Of a stretch of 64,000 nt of DNA, positions 34,774-44,537 are shown one piece after another. The notes beneath the pieces were generated by a model that was not told the DNA's origin, made no database searches, and worked only from the letters and a program-made list of their open reading frames with translations. The position numbers and the translations under genes were made by a program. How positions within the stretch are numbered: position 1 is the first letter of the stretch; every line of letters starts with the position of its first letter. This DNA is from Moraxella lacunata (lineage in GTDB: Bacteria > Pseudomonadota > Gammaproteobacteria > Pseudomonadales > Moraxellaceae): NCBI RefSeq assembly GCF_900453205.1, contig NZ_UGQU01000003.1, forward strand, positions 434,001 to 498,000. The letters run 5' to 3'.

Positions 34774-35661
34774 TTAGCGAGCCTTGATTTGTTGGGCGAT
34801 GGTGTCTAGCACGAGATGGGCGGTGCTGTCGGGTGTCTCCAAAGGGAACATGTGCGAGCCGTCCACATAGATGACTGGCACACCCCAACGGTCGTGGATG
34901 GCGTGGTATGAACCCATGTGGGTGAAGTGGCTGTCCTTGCCAGCGATGAGCGTGGTGGGGCGGTAGATGGTCAGTGACTTCGCCCAGTATAGGGATGGAA
35001 TGGTGCGAAAGATGGCAAGCTCGACCGCCTTGGGGATGGCGAGTATGAATTTGTCGTCTTTGGCGGTCAGTCCATGCTGAATGTAGCCGTCAAAGGTGCG
35101 TGCGTCAAAGGCTTTAAACAACCCTTTTTGACGTAGGCTGTCATGGGCAGTCTGCCTGCTGTTAAAGGTGTCTTTGCGGTATTTGGATTTGCTGGCAGGC
35201 GAGATTTTATCGACAAAATAGTGATGAAATCTGGGCAAGGGGCGTAGGGCGTTGTCCATGACTTTGGATAACTGATAAGCTAGGCTCATCTTGCCCATGA
35301 GTAGGGATGGGTCAAGGGCGATGACTTGACTGATGTGCGTAGGGTCTTTATCACACGCCTGCATGGTCGTCACCGCCCCCACAGAATGCCCCACGGCAAC
35401 CAGCTGTGGCACGCCGTGTTTGTCGCACACCTCACGGATGTTGTCTAGCACTTGCTCGGTCAGTCCCTGCCAGTGGTTGTCAAGTGGATAATCAGGGTGC
35501 GTGCCAAAGAGCTCAATACACTCAATGCTAAACACCTGCTCCCAATGCTCAAATAGCGGTGCATAGACCTGACTGGGAAAGCCATTGGCATGGACAAAGT
35601 GCAGTACAGGCTTGCCTGTCAAGGTAGATGTGGGCAGGGTATCAAAAGGCGTGGTCGTCAT
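34774..35661 (-). CDS. Alpha/beta hydrolase
   Basis: A 295-residue alpha/beta-hydrolase-fold protein: HFVHANGFPS oxyanion region at 21-30, nucleophile S93 in VGHSVGA, and a C-terminal catalytic His in DGSHMFPLE near 270. There is no signal peptide. It resembles esterase/epoxide-hydrolase-like family members of unknown substrate. The CPBP gene follows immediately. Confidence 0.88.
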   Translation of the reverse strand: MTTTPFDTLPTSTLTGKPVLHFVHANGFPSQVYAPLFEHWEQVFSIECIELFGTHPDYPLDNHWQGLTEQVLDNIREVCDKHGVPQLVAVGHSVGAVTTMQACDKDPTHISQVIALDPSLLMGKMSLAYQLSKVMDNALRPLPRFHHYFVDKISPASKSKYRKDTFNSRQTAHDSLRQKGLFKAFDARTFDGYIQHGLTAKDDKFILAIPKAVELAIFRTIPSLYWAKSLTIYRPTTLIAGKDSHFTHMGSYHAIHDRWGVPVIYVDGSHMFPLETPDSTAHLVLDTIAQQIKAR

Positions 35662-35773
35662 GGGTCATCCTATCAAGTGTCATGGGATTGGGTCATTATT
35701 GTGTTTATGAGAATAAATGTCAAGAAATTTACACACAAAAAAACCCAACCGCTTTCACGATTGAGTTAAAACA

Positions 35774-35858
35774 TGGTGGGGACGGAGAGACTCGAACTCT
35801 CACGGGTCGCCCCGCTGGAACCTAAATCCAGTGCGTCTACCAATTTCGCCACGTCCCC
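35774..35858 (-). tRNA. tRNA-Leu (anticodon UAG)
   Basis: Read on the minus strand: GGGGACG acceptor, D-arm GGCGAAATTGGTAGACGC, anticodon stem-loop CTGGATTTAGGTTCCAG with anticodon TAG, a long variable arm typical of class II tRNAs, T-loop GTTCGAGTC and encoded CCA. 85 nt including CCA. It decodes CUN leucine codons. Confidence 0.97.
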
Positions 35859-36051
35859 TTTTGGATGCCAATTATACAGTAATATAATAAGATGTCAAGC
35901 TTTTTTCAAAAAGATGGTCTGACCACAAAGATGTGCCTTGCAACGTGAATGACATGGTAATTTTCGTCCGTGGCAACCTGCTAAATTATAAAGAAATTGC
36001 TCCAAAGACATAATTTAGGTCAAAATGAAAGTTAATGTTGTAGAAAATCTA

Positions 36052-38619
36052 TTAGAACCTCCAATTTAGCCCTACCATGAAATTACGTCCCATTTGTGGA
36101 ATATAAGGCAAATAGGTTTCGTGGGCATAGACTTTTTGGTCTAACAAATTATTGGCTTTAAAGAAAATCGAATATTCTGATGCACCAATTGCATTTTGAT
36201 AGTCCACGCCAATATTGACTAAATGATGTCCTTTGGTTGGGCTTTCAAAATTGGAAGTTTTCTTTTGTTCAAAAGTTCTGACATACTCCACATTGGCGGA
36301 CCATTTTTCATCAAAATTGGCATTTAATTTTGCACCCAATCGCATCGGTGGCAAGCGTGGCGTATAACGGTCATCAGGTTTGATGTAGGTTTTGGTATCA
36401 GGATTGCCAAACCAACCCTTCTTAAAATCACTGACAATGGGTGGTAAATCGTGCAATTTTCCATTCACATAATCGCCAAAAATCGACCCATAATAAGTGT
36501 CATTAAATTGATAGCCGATTTTCCCTTCAAAGCCGTAAAATCTGGCAGGACTCTGGTCATAGCGATTGATGCGTAATTGTAATGGGTGAGCGACTTTGGC
36601 AGTGCCCAAGTACTCATTGATGGTATGCAAATAAATATAATTATCAAAATCATACAGATAGCCTGACAGTTGATAATCCAATTTATTGCCCTGATAGCTT
36701 AGCCCCAGTTCATAATGCTTGGCACGCTCTTTGCTTAAATGGCGATTACCAATTTCAAAGGAATTGGTTGCAAGGTGCATACCGTGCGTATAAAGCTCTT
36801 GGCTATTGGGTAGTCTCTCTTGCTTGCCAATATTTAAGGACAATTTATAATTAGGCAAAAATTGATAATGTACGCCCAACGCATAAGAATGAGCAGTTTG
36901 TTGATGTGGTTTGGCAGCATCTTTACCATAAGCAATCACCTGTTCTAATTTTTCTGGTGTGAGGCGAGTATGGCGACGGCGAGTTACCTCTTCAATATAA
37001 TCCAAATCATAATCCATAGCCACTTTTTGTTTTTCAATACGGCTTGCCAATTCAACTTGTAATTTGCCTGTATCGTACTGCCCCATTGCAAAGATACTTT
37101 GATTTTTTAAATTATTTTGCGTTAATAACGGTAATTTTCGCCACTCGGTCTGTGGTGATAATCCTTGATTATCCTGCTGAATATATTGTACACCCCACAA
37201 GGCTTTTAGGCGGCTACTTAAATCGTGAGTTAATTCAAGGCGTGCCACTTTGCCTTTGTTGATGAACGAAGTACTCACCACATCGCCCTCTTTTTCATCG
37301 TGCTGATAATCTACATAGCCAATATTACCACGAATTTTACTCACCCAAGAGACAGGATTATTCCATTGTGTGCGTAAATCATAACGGCGAGTGGTTAAAT
37401 CAATATAAGGTGGTGTGTTGTGGTCGTGTTTTTTGTGTACACCGTGTGAATGGTTAAAATTTTCGTGGGCGTGCGTGGCACAATCTGGACGAGGATTGAT
37501 GTAGTTAATGTCATCTTCATCAAGCAATTGCGGATACCTTGCCAAATAAGGCTTATCTCGCAGACTGTCGTGGGTGGAAATCACACCACACCCTTCATAT
37601 AGATGATTGTGGGCAGGCAAGCCATATTGGTCTTTGCGTTCGCTGATAGCAACGCCAATGTAGCCTTTATCGCCAATCCACGATAAGCCAACACTGCCTG
37701 CTTTGGAATCTGCCCAGCTTTCTGGTAAATTGTTGTGTGGCTCTTGTTTTAGACCTGCCAAATCTTTATCCAAAATGGCTTTTTGTTTAAGATACCCCGC
37801 CTCATCTTGAATAAAATAAGTCTTATCACGCCAAGATAAAGGTGTTCCTGTTTTTAGGGCATTCCATTCTTTTTCTAGGCTTGCCAAACGCTGTGGGGCT
37901 TTGACATAACGGTCTAGGGTTTCCCAAGTATCAAACTTTTGTGCAACATAATTGGGCGTATAATAGTTGCCTGCACTTTTGTGCAGACCCTCTGCATGCA
38001 CCACCCAATGATTACCAAGCTGTGCACTAATACCGCCTGTGGCAAGTTTTTCGTTATTCCCTGTGTTAAATCTCACGCCAACTTCCCCCTCAATAGGCTT
38101 GGCAGGTAATTGTGTTGGAATTTTATTATCAACAATATTAACCGCCCCTGCCAAATTACCTGATTTATACAACAAGGTACTTGCTCCACGCACGACCTCA
38201 GCACGATTGGCAAGCACAGTATCCACCATTACAGCGTGGTCTGGCGATAAATGTGCCATATCAATGACATCTGCATTGTTTTGTAAAATGGTAATGCGTT
38301 TGCCCTCTTGCCCACGAATGATGGGGTTTGAAGCACCGCCACCAAATTGATTGGAATGAATGCCTAGCTCGCCATCTAAGGCATCGCCTAGCGTGGTTGC
38401 TCGTTGTTTTAGCGAGCCTTGTTTAATGAGTAAGTCGCTAATGCCCTTATTGCCAAAAGCTGAGCTTTGTAGATTGGTTCTGATGACGATGGTTTCATGT
38501 GCTAATTCTACAGTTGGCACGCCATCGTCGTCTTCTGGTGACGTGATTGTTTCATTAGCCATTGCTGTCTGACTTAAAATCAAGAAAATGGTTAAAGATA
38601 GGTTCTTGTAATTAAACAT
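36052..38619 (-). CDS. znuD: TonB-dependent zinc receptor, ZnuD-like
   Basis: An 855-residue outer-membrane receptor. Signal peptide ends TAMA; the plug domain has DALDGELGIHSNQFGGGASN and RGQEGKRITILQNNADVIDMAHLSPDHA near 75-125, close to Neisseria ZnuD. A histidine-rich extracellular loop near 390-410 (HAHENFNHSHGVHKKHDHN) fits zinc capture. The protein ends in a C-terminal Phe (NWRF), as beta-barrels do. A Zur-like site lies just upstream of the start. Single gene; partner TonB-ExbBD is elsewhere. Confidence 0.9.
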   Translation of the reverse strand: MFNYKNLSLTIFLILSQTAMANETITSPEDDDGVPTVELAHETIVIRTNLQSSAFGNKGISDLLIKQGSLKQRATTLGDALDGELGIHSNQFGGGASNPIIRGQEGKRITILQNNADVIDMAHLSPDHAVMVDTVLANRAEVVRGASTLLYKSGNLAGAVNIVDNKIPTQLPAKPIEGEVGVRFNTGNNEKLATGGISAQLGNHWVVHAEGLHKSAGNYYTPNYVAQKFDTWETLDRYVKAPQRLASLEKEWNALKTGTPLSWRDKTYFIQDEAGYLKQKAILDKDLAGLKQEPHNNLPESWADSKAGSVGLSWIGDKGYIGVAISERKDQYGLPAHNHLYEGCGVISTHDSLRDKPYLARYPQLLDEDDINYINPRPDCATHAHENFNHSHGVHKKHDHNTPPYIDLTTRRYDLRTQWNNPVSWVSKIRGNIGYVDYQHDEKEGDVVSTSFINKGKVARLELTHDLSSRLKALWGVQYIQQDNQGLSPQTEWRKLPLLTQNNLKNQSIFAMGQYDTGKLQVELASRIEKQKVAMDYDLDYIEEVTRRRHTRLTPEKLEQVIAYGKDAAKPHQQTAHSYALGVHYQFLPNYKLSLNIGKQERLPNSQELYTHGMHLATNSFEIGNRHLSKERAKHYELGLSYQGNKLDYQLSGYLYDFDNYIYLHTINEYLGTAKVAHPLQLRINRYDQSPARFYGFEGKIGYQFNDTYYGSIFGDYVNGKLHDLPPIVSDFKKGWFGNPDTKTYIKPDDRYTPRLPPMRLGAKLNANFDEKWSANVEYVRTFEQKKTSNFESPTKGHHLVNIGVDYQNAIGASEYSIFFKANNLLDQKVYAHETYLPYIPQMGRNFMVGLNWRF

Positions 38620-38639
38620 AATAAATCTCCTATATGATA

Positions 38640-38654
38640 GGATATATTATAACA
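38640..38654 (-). promoter_or_regulatory. Zur-box-like site
   Basis: Minus-strand TGTTATAATATATCC at 38654-38640, about 20 bp upstream of the znuD-like start, resembles the Neisseria-type Zur operator TGTTATNNNATAACA, with mismatches in the second half. It fits zinc repression of the receptor. Confidence 0.5.
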
Positions 38655-38805
38655 TAATAATAAATAATGTTACAGTGTGTATCTAAATATTTTTAGAAAT
38701 TCTTAAGATTTAAATGTATACGAACATTGTGGTATAGGAGTTGTTTTTTTGATGCAAAACCTAAAATATGGTTAATTAAACTCAAGATGTACCATCTTAA
38801 GTTTT

Positions 38806-38880
38806 TCGTTCGTGGTGAGCTTGCCTGCCCATGATGGAAAACCGTTCTGCCTGCAGGCTTAGCTCAGGACGAACGGTTTT
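38806..38880. repeat. REP-like repeat (family 2), copy 3
   Basis: CGTTCGTGGTGAGCTTGCCT, a middle GGAAAACCGTTCTGCCTGCA, then AGCTCAGGACGAACGGTTTT. It is one of four copies in the window and lies in the 518-bp gap between the two receptor genes. Confidence 0.65.
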
Positions 38881-38913
38881 GGTGGTTTTTGAAGTTAAAT
38901 AGCTATATTTATC

Positions 38914-38951
38914 ATTTGCAAATAGTGCCATAAAGTCTCAGCACGCCCTAA
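38914..38951 (+). repeat. Decayed right end of the MITE-like element
   Basis: ATTTGCAAATA followed by GCACGCCCTAA resembles the right end of copies A-C (CATTGCAAATACAAAAGGCA then GGCACGCCCTAA). No left end is nearby. The rest of the gap to 39096 shows nothing I recognise. Confidence 0.4.
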
Positions 38952-39096
38952 TGATTTGGAGTTTGTCATGAGACCCATTTGTTTGAACTTGGTCTTAAGC
39001 TTGCCAAAAAGTGGATTTTGTCATGATTTAATGAATTTGCTATGAACGAAAATTGCATTGCTCAATGGTGTGTTTTGTTGTAATTGGTAATTAAAA

Positions 39097-39118
39097 AGAC
39101 CTATCATAAGATAGGTCT
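39097..39118 (-). terminator. Intrinsic terminator of the haemoglobin-receptor gene
   Basis: AGACCTATC (39097-39105) pairs with GATAGGTCT (39110-39118); on the minus strand TTTTTAA follows. It lies 20 bp past the receptor stop. Confidence 0.85.
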
Positions 39119-39137
39119 ATAACAAAGGTTGGGCTTA

Positions 39138-41657
39138 TTAGAATTCGTAGGTTAGCGATAATGCGTAGTTACGACCTGGTGAGGTGTATCTCTCCATGCC
39201 ATCACCACTCACCATAGCATTGATATTTCTAGCACCCATAAAAGTTCTTAATGTCTCCCAACTATGGTATTTTTCATTGAAGATATTATAAACACCTGCT
39301 GAGACACTAAATCCATTGTTAAAACGTTTGGTACCATATAGGTCAAATAGGGTATAGGATTTACTGTATGGTAGGTAGTCGGAGACAGTAACGGTATTGT
39401 TTGGACCGTCAATTTTGGCATCACTTGCTTTCTTTGAGTCAACATAACGTAAACGTCCATGAATATCATAGCCATCGTCAGCGGCATAATAGTCAAAGCC
39501 GACGACACCGTTGGCTGGCATATTAGCGATAAGATTTGTTCCTCGACTGGTGCTATCTTTGCTAATGGCATACTCGCCCATTAGTTGCAATGTGCCATTT
39601 AGTTTGGACATTTCGGAAATATCCCATGTGCCACCGATACGTCCACCATAAGTCTTGGCAGAGTCCACATTATAGTAATTAATGGTGTCATAGCCAACGC
39701 CACCAAAATCTCTATTTTCAATTTTGATGTTAATAAAATCCTTATAATCTACATAGTATCCGCCTAACTTAACACTAAATGTATCAAACTCGCCTTTGAA
39801 TTCTAATTCATGGTTTTTTGAGGTTTCGGGTTTAAGACCGTGTATAAATCCAGGTTCTTCACGTACACCCATACCACTAAACGCACTATAAAGCTGAGTA
39901 ACGGTTGGCATTAGAAAACCAGTGGAATATTTATAACTAGCTTTCCAATTATCATTAAGCTGATAACCAAAGCCGATTTTATAAGTAACAGCATCTTCTT
40001 TGTAGGGGTGATTGTTTGTAAATGCTTGTTGGAATTTTTCTCGGTAGGACCGAAAATCAGCTACTTCTGCATAACACGCAGCTAATTTAGCTGGATTGTA
40101 AAACCATGAACTAAAACCATAGGATTGATCACAGATATTATTGTTGCGACCAGTATTATTCTGCAACAATCCATAACCTGCATCTGGGAATCTGCTAAAT
40201 AATGATTTTTGATAATCTGTAAATTCTGGTTTGTATTTATAATTATCATACCTTACCCCAAGTTGTGCATCTAATTTGTCATTTAGTCGGATATCATCAG
40301 AGACCACAAATGAAAAAATATTACGCTCTATGTTGGGTATGTAGACAAATGTGTCATTAGCAAGACTATCAGAACCATTACACATCCATTTGCTACTACC
40401 TGGACAAATGTTTTTATTTTGGGGTGTTGCAGAATAGTCTTTATTAGCATACTGGAAACTGGTGCTAAATTTATGTGAGCCAAATTTATCAAAGTCGATT
40501 GGGAGAAAATCAGTGCTTAATCGAAATTGTTTGGTGGTGTCAGATGTTGGGCGATGTTCTGCGGTGTAAGCATCGTTTAAATCAACCAAGCCAGTACGCC
40601 AACTTGTAAAACGTACATCAGTATGAGCAATTCCTTCCACTTTTTGATGAGTAAATTCAATGTTTGTCTTATCTAGCCATTGGCTATATTCGGGTAGATA
40701 GCGATAGTTGATACCATAACTTTCCATATTTGCTTCGTCATAAGCCATACGGCGTTGGCTTGATAATGTGCCTTTGGTGATAGCATAACTATGGTCTTTT
40801 CGACTAAGATAATTGCCAAATATACCAAAGCGATGTTCGTCATTGACATGATAGTAGATTTTAGCCAGAAGATTATCGCTTTTATAATCGCTTGGGTCGG
40901 GGAGTAGTCCTCTTGTTCCTACTTCATTAGCAGGGAAATTGTAATCAATGGCTAATTTGTCAGAATTATGTCCCTCCATGCGATGATTTTTGAGCTCATG
41001 ACCTTCACGGCGAACATAATTAACCAGTCCTTCTAGGTTTTCGGTACTAGCTGCTAGACCAACAGCTGCCATTTTTTCTTCATTTTTACTGGTATAACCA
41101 ATTTTAGCATACCCACCAAAATTATTGCCACTTCCAATAAGATCGGAGGGTTCTTTTGAAGTGTAATTAACGGCACCTCCCAGCGAGCCATTACCTGAGG
41201 CAAGAGAGTCTGCCCCTGTCTGAATGCTAATATTTCTCATAATTTCAGGGTCAATTGCAAGACGACCACTATACATATAACCGTAAGGCATATATATTTG
41301 ATTGACTTCTAATTCAGGTAAAGCCATGCCATCGACACTCATGGATACTCGGTTTTCATCAACGCCACGAATAGCAAAGCCCTTACTGCCAAAACGACCC
41401 GTCTCGGCAACTGCCACTTCGGGGTTGTAACGCACTAAATCACGGTTATCTTGCACCATCTGCTCATTGAGCTTGCGGCGTGTGACTATCTCTTCGCCCA
41501 CTTCCTCTTGGGGTGTGCGACTAATGGTAATCGTCTCATGTCCAAGATGCACTTCGGGTTCTGGGCTGTCATCAGCATGAGCCTGTATGGTGTGGCACAT
41601 CATGGTGGGAATGAGTAGGGCGAGCAATGATTTTTTGGGAAAGTTGTATTGACGCAT
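39138..41657 (-). CDS. TonB-dependent haemoglobin receptor, HmbR-like
   Basis: About 839 residues from ATG 41657, where a proper signal peptide begins (RQYNFPKKSLLALLIPTMM to QAHA); a longer frame to 41744 is rejected. TonB box ETITISR, plug motif NRDLVRYNPEVAVAETGRFG and SKGFAIRGVDENRVSMSVDG, then ADSLASGNGSLGGAVNY, close to neisserial HmbR and the haemoglobin/transferrin/lactoferrin receptor family. It ends in Phe. Cysteine pairs in extracellular loops (KNICPGSSKWMCNG) may form disulfides. Exact ligand is inferred; haemoglobin is most likely. A Fur-like palindrome lies upstream. Confidence 0.85.
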   Translation of the reverse strand: MRQYNFPKKSLLALLIPTMMCHTIQAHADDSPEPEVHLGHETITISRTPQEEVGEEIVTRRKLNEQMVQDNRDLVRYNPEVAVAETGRFGSKGFAIRGVDENRVSMSVDGMALPELEVNQIYMPYGYMYSGRLAIDPEIMRNISIQTGADSLASGNGSLGGAVNYTSKEPSDLIGSGNNFGGYAKIGYTSKNEEKMAAVGLAASTENLEGLVNYVRREGHELKNHRMEGHNSDKLAIDYNFPANEVGTRGLLPDPSDYKSDNLLAKIYYHVNDEHRFGIFGNYLSRKDHSYAITKGTLSSQRRMAYDEANMESYGINYRYLPEYSQWLDKTNIEFTHQKVEGIAHTDVRFTSWRTGLVDLNDAYTAEHRPTSDTTKQFRLSTDFLPIDFDKFGSHKFSTSFQYANKDYSATPQNKNICPGSSKWMCNGSDSLANDTFVYIPNIERNIFSFVVSDDIRLNDKLDAQLGVRYDNYKYKPEFTDYQKSLFSRFPDAGYGLLQNNTGRNNNICDQSYGFSSWFYNPAKLAACYAEVADFRSYREKFQQAFTNNHPYKEDAVTYKIGFGYQLNDNWKASYKYSTGFLMPTVTQLYSAFSGMGVREEPGFIHGLKPETSKNHELEFKGEFDTFSVKLGGYYVDYKDFINIKIENRDFGGVGYDTINYYNVDSAKTYGGRIGGTWDISEMSKLNGTLQLMGEYAISKDSTSRGTNLIANMPANGVVGFDYYAADDGYDIHGRLRYVDSKKASDAKIDGPNNTVTVSDYLPYSKSYTLFDLYGTKRFNNGFSVSAGVYNIFNEKYHSWETLRTFMGARNINAMVSGDGMERYTSPGRNYALSLTYEF

Positions 41658-41770
41658 AGAGTCATGCCTATAAAAATAAAACAAAAGTCCTGTGGGTATT
41701 ATCAAGCTGTAAGAATACATACAAAATGACAACAAACAAGGCATTTTACCTTAAAAAATTATCTTTGTAA

Positions 41771-41787
41771 ATAATAACAGTTATTAT
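41771..41787. promoter_or_regulatory. Fur-box-like palindrome
   Basis: ATAATAAC (41771-41778) and GTTATTAT (41780-41787) form a near-perfect inverted repeat about 114 bp upstream of the receptor start, in AT-rich sequence. It resembles the Fur operator (GATAATGATAATCATTATC) and fits iron repression. No other element was recognised in the 326-bp gap. Confidence 0.5.
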
Positions 41788-41983
41788 CTTTATATTTATT
41801 TGTAAAAATCTAGCAAATGCTTTTATTTGATGTTTGGGTGTTTATCGCTTAAAAAAATAAGCGTATGATGATGGATAAAAGGGAAATGCAGCTTGGCAGT
41901 TTACTTGAAATTTGCCGACATAACCGCCATAATATAAGGATGGTTTTTAATGATATAAAAGTACGCTAAGAGTAGGCAATCTT

Positions 41984-42646
41984 ATGGCAAAGCAATCCGA
42001 CAAGCAGGCAGAGCAGGGCGTGATGACAGATGATGTGTCTGTCTCTGCCCAAACGCCTAAGCAAGACAAACCCAAACGCACCCGCAAGAAAAAAGACCCA
42101 GCAGATGTCGCCCTTGATGTACAAGTAGGCGATGTGCCAGCGGTGAGCGACACCGCAGGTCAGCCAAAAAGCACAAAAGCAAAAGCTAAGGCAGACCAAA
42201 ACAAGCCAAAACAAACCAAAGCCAGTCAGACCAAAAACACCGAAGATACTGACAATCAAGTCAAAAGCCAAACCGACAATCAAACTGCCAAGCCAAAACG
42301 CACCCGCAAAAAAGCGGTCAAGGTAGACATCAGTGAAGAAACTCATGCACAGCAGGGCGATGAGTCAACCACAGATGAGCGGGGTAGACCACGTTTTGGT
42401 GCCAAAGAAGCCATTTTGGAATTTGTTGAAGTGGAGAGTGGCTCGCTCGTCCTGCGAGAAGTGGGGACGGATGAAGCGTTGGTGAGCATTGCCTTTGCTG
42501 ATAAGATCAAGGACATGGTTGGAGCCGAGCATATCCAAAGTATCGGTCAGCACATGATTTCGGCGGCGATAGCCACGGTCATGGAACGCCAAATGCGACA
42601 ATACCATGCCCATGTCTATGACGAAGCTCCCAAACGATTTAGTTGA
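41984..42646 (+). CDS. Lysine-rich basic-tail protein of unknown function
   Basis: A 220-residue protein in two parts. Residues about 1-125 are low-complexity, rich in Lys, Gln, Asp and Thr, with the repeat KPKRTRKK twice (about 24-31 and 105-112), like bacterial histone H1-type tails. Residues about 125-220 form a folded domain (GRPRFGAKEAILEFVEVESG, then IAFADKIKDMVGAEHIQSIG). No signal peptide or TM segment. Nucleic-acid binding is inferred from composition; I do not recognise the C-terminal domain. Confidence 0.7.
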   Translation: MAKQSDKQAEQGVMTDDVSVSAQTPKQDKPKRTRKKKDPADVALDVQVGDVPAVSDTAGQPKSTKAKAKADQNKPKQTKASQTKNTEDTDNQVKSQTDNQTAKPKRTRKKAVKVDISEETHAQQGDESTTDERGRPRFGAKEAILEFVEVESGSLVLREVGTDEALVSIAFADKIKDMVGAEHIQSIGQHMISAAIATVMERQMRQYHAHVYDEAPKRFS

Positions 42647-42656
42647 TTGGTTGGTT

Positions 42657-42862
42657 AGGGCGTGCCTGCCCTTTATAACACTATTTACAACATAGAAATA
42701 TTTTACAAATAAATCAATCGTTTTTGCATGAAAAATGGCTAAATCTTGTTTTTCATCGTCAAAAACTTGCTTGATAGAATAACTATCAACCTCAAGTTTT
42801 TTCCTTGAAAAACGTGCGATTTCCCCTATTTTCATTGCAAATACAAAAGGCAGGCACGCCCT
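42657..42862 (+). repeat. MITE-like element, copy B
   Basis: A 206-bp element with ends AGGGCGTGCCTGCC / GGCAGGCACGCCCT, TA on both sides (TTAGGG ... CCCTAA). Interior matches copy A (GCATGAAAAATGGCTAAATC, TTTTTTCCTTGAAAAACGTG). It starts 11 bp after the lysine-rich gene and lies upstream of orn. Confidence 0.85.
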
Positions 42863-42959
42863 AAAAGTGGGGCGGTTGTCCCATTTTGTTTTTATTCCTT
42901 GCTTTTTTCTTTATAATATCAGATTGTCCAAGAGATAATTTACCCAAATTAGGAACATC

Positions 42960-43544
42960 ATGTCCAAGATTCATATCACACATCCCAAACCCACCCAAAA
43001 ACCCAAAAAAGCACTCATTTGGATTGACCTAGAAATGACAGGGCTTGACACCCAAAAAGATGAGATTATTGAGATTGCGACCATTGTTACCGATGACAAT
43101 CTTAACATTCTTGCCGAAGGTCCTGTGTTTGCCATCAAAGTCCCCGATACGGTGCTAAACGGCATGGACGAATGGTGTACTCGCCAGCACCGAGAGTCGG
43201 GTCTTACCGACCGTGTCCGCCGTAGTACGGTAACATTGGCAGATGCCGAGCAGGCGACCATTGAATTTTTGTCAAAGTGGGTGGATAAAGGGGTGTCACC
43301 CATGTGTGGTAACTCCATTTGTCAAGACAGACGGTTTTTGGCAAGACAAATGCCCACGCTTGAAGCGTTTTTTCATTATCGTAACTTAGATGTGTCTAGT
43401 GTCAAAGAGCTGTGCTATCGCTGGCGACCTGATGTCGCTCGTGGCTATCAAAAGGGCGGTACGCATTTGGCATTAGATGATATCCGTGATTCTATTCGTG
43501 AGTTACGTCATTATCGTGAGCATTTTTTTAAATTGTTGGATTAA
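42960..43544 (+). CDS. orn: Oligoribonuclease
   Basis: DEDDh 3'-5' exonuclease that degrades 2-5 nt RNAs and pGpG to mononucleotides. 194 residues. Exo[12 protein letters not shown] near 20-30; Exo[20 protein letters not shown] near 119-136; Exo[17 protein letters not shown] near 166-179 with the catalytic His and Asp. Usually essential in gammaproteobacteria. Confidence 0.96.
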   Translation: MSKIHITHPKPTQKPKKALIWIDLEMTGLDTQKDEIIEIATIVTDDNLNILAEGPVFAIKVPDTVLNGMDEWCTRQHRESGLTDRVRRSTVTLADAEQATIEFLSKWVDKGVSPMCGNSICQDRRFLARQMPTLEAFFHYRNLDVSSVKELCYRWRPDVARGYQKGGTHLALDDIRDSIRELRHYREHFFKLLD

Positions 43545-43601
43545 TCTTTAAATTGTTAGATGAATTTGGTGCGGTAGTCATTCTCTGCTTTGAATAAATA
43601 A

Positions 43602-44528
43602 ATGACGTTGTTAAAAATCATTCGGCTGATGATATTGGCAGGCGTGGTGTTGGTGCTTGGGTTTTTCTCTTATCAGACCCACACCGAGCCACAGGTTCGC
43701 TACAACAGCTTGATTCATCGGCTGACTTATCCGACCGATTTGCGAGTGCGGTATCGCATTGGCGATGTGGACGAGCGTTTTGGGCTAAGTCATGACGAAG
43801 TCAAACGCCTTGCTCATGAAGCGGTGATGATATGGCATGACGGCACGGGTCGGCAGTGGTTTGTCTATGATGACAGTGCAAAAGTGAGTATCAATCTCAT
43901 CTATGATGAGCGACAAATGGAAACCACGGCACGCCAACAAATCAAGCAAGAGCTTGACACGCTACAACAAAATCACAGGCGAGACTCGGACAATCTGGCA
44001 CGCCAAAGACAGGCGTTGCACGATGAGTTTAGCCGTCTGCAAACCGAGCTGACCGCTTGGCAAGAGCAATATAACCACACCATTCATCTCATTAATCATA
44101 CCCATGACCCAAACGAACGCCAACGCTTGCTAGGCATAGAAAAGCAGTTGCGAGCCAATCAGCAAGCCCTAAATGCCAAAATTGACGCTTATCAGCTCTC
44201 CCAAGACGCCTTTAACCAAGCGGTAGATGACATCAATCATAAGGCGGGGCATATCAATCACGCCATTGACCATGTCAATGCTCGCCTAACGCCCCGAGAG
44301 TTTCATAAGGGGCAGTTTGACGGGCATAAGATTGATATTTATGAATTTGAAAATATCGATGATTTGCGGTTGGTGCTGGCTCATGAGTTGGGTCATGCCC
44401 TTAGTATCGGGCATAATGATGACCCTACTGCTCTTATGTACCCCTATGCCAATGAGCAGGATTTGCATAATTTTGAGCTAAAACAGGCGGACATTGATTT
44501 GTTAAATGAGCGGACGTTGTATCGGTAG
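43602..44528 (+). CDS. Matrixin-like zinc metalloprotease
   Basis: A 308-residue protein: N-terminal TM anchor (about 5-22), an extracytoplasmic region, a coiled coil (about 105-220, rich in Gln/Arg/Leu), then a C-terminal M10A-type protease site HELGHALSIGH at 261-271 with LMYPY (Met-turn) following. The coiled coil between anchor and active site is unusual. Probably acts in the periplasm; substrate unknown. Confidence 0.85.
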   Translation: MTLLKIIRLMILAGVVLVLGFFSYQTHTEPQVRYNSLIHRLTYPTDLRVRYRIGDVDERFGLSHDEVKRLAHEAVMIWHDGTGRQWFVYDDSAKVSINLIYDERQMETTARQQIKQELDTLQQNHRRDSDNLARQRQALHDEFSRLQTELTAWQEQYNHTIHLINHTHDPNERQRLLGIEKQLRANQQALNAKIDAYQLSQDAFNQAVDDINHKAGHINHAIDHVNARLTPREFHKGQFDGHKIDIYEFENIDDLRLVLAHELGHALSIGHNDDPTALMYPYANEQDLHNFELKQADIDLLNERTLYR

Positions 44529-44537
44529 TTTATTGTT

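Noticed and set aside
41658-41744. A 29-residue longer start for the haemoglobin receptor
   Set aside because: The signal peptide begins at ATG 41657; the extension would bury it and contains a second hydrophobic stretch with no ribosome site.
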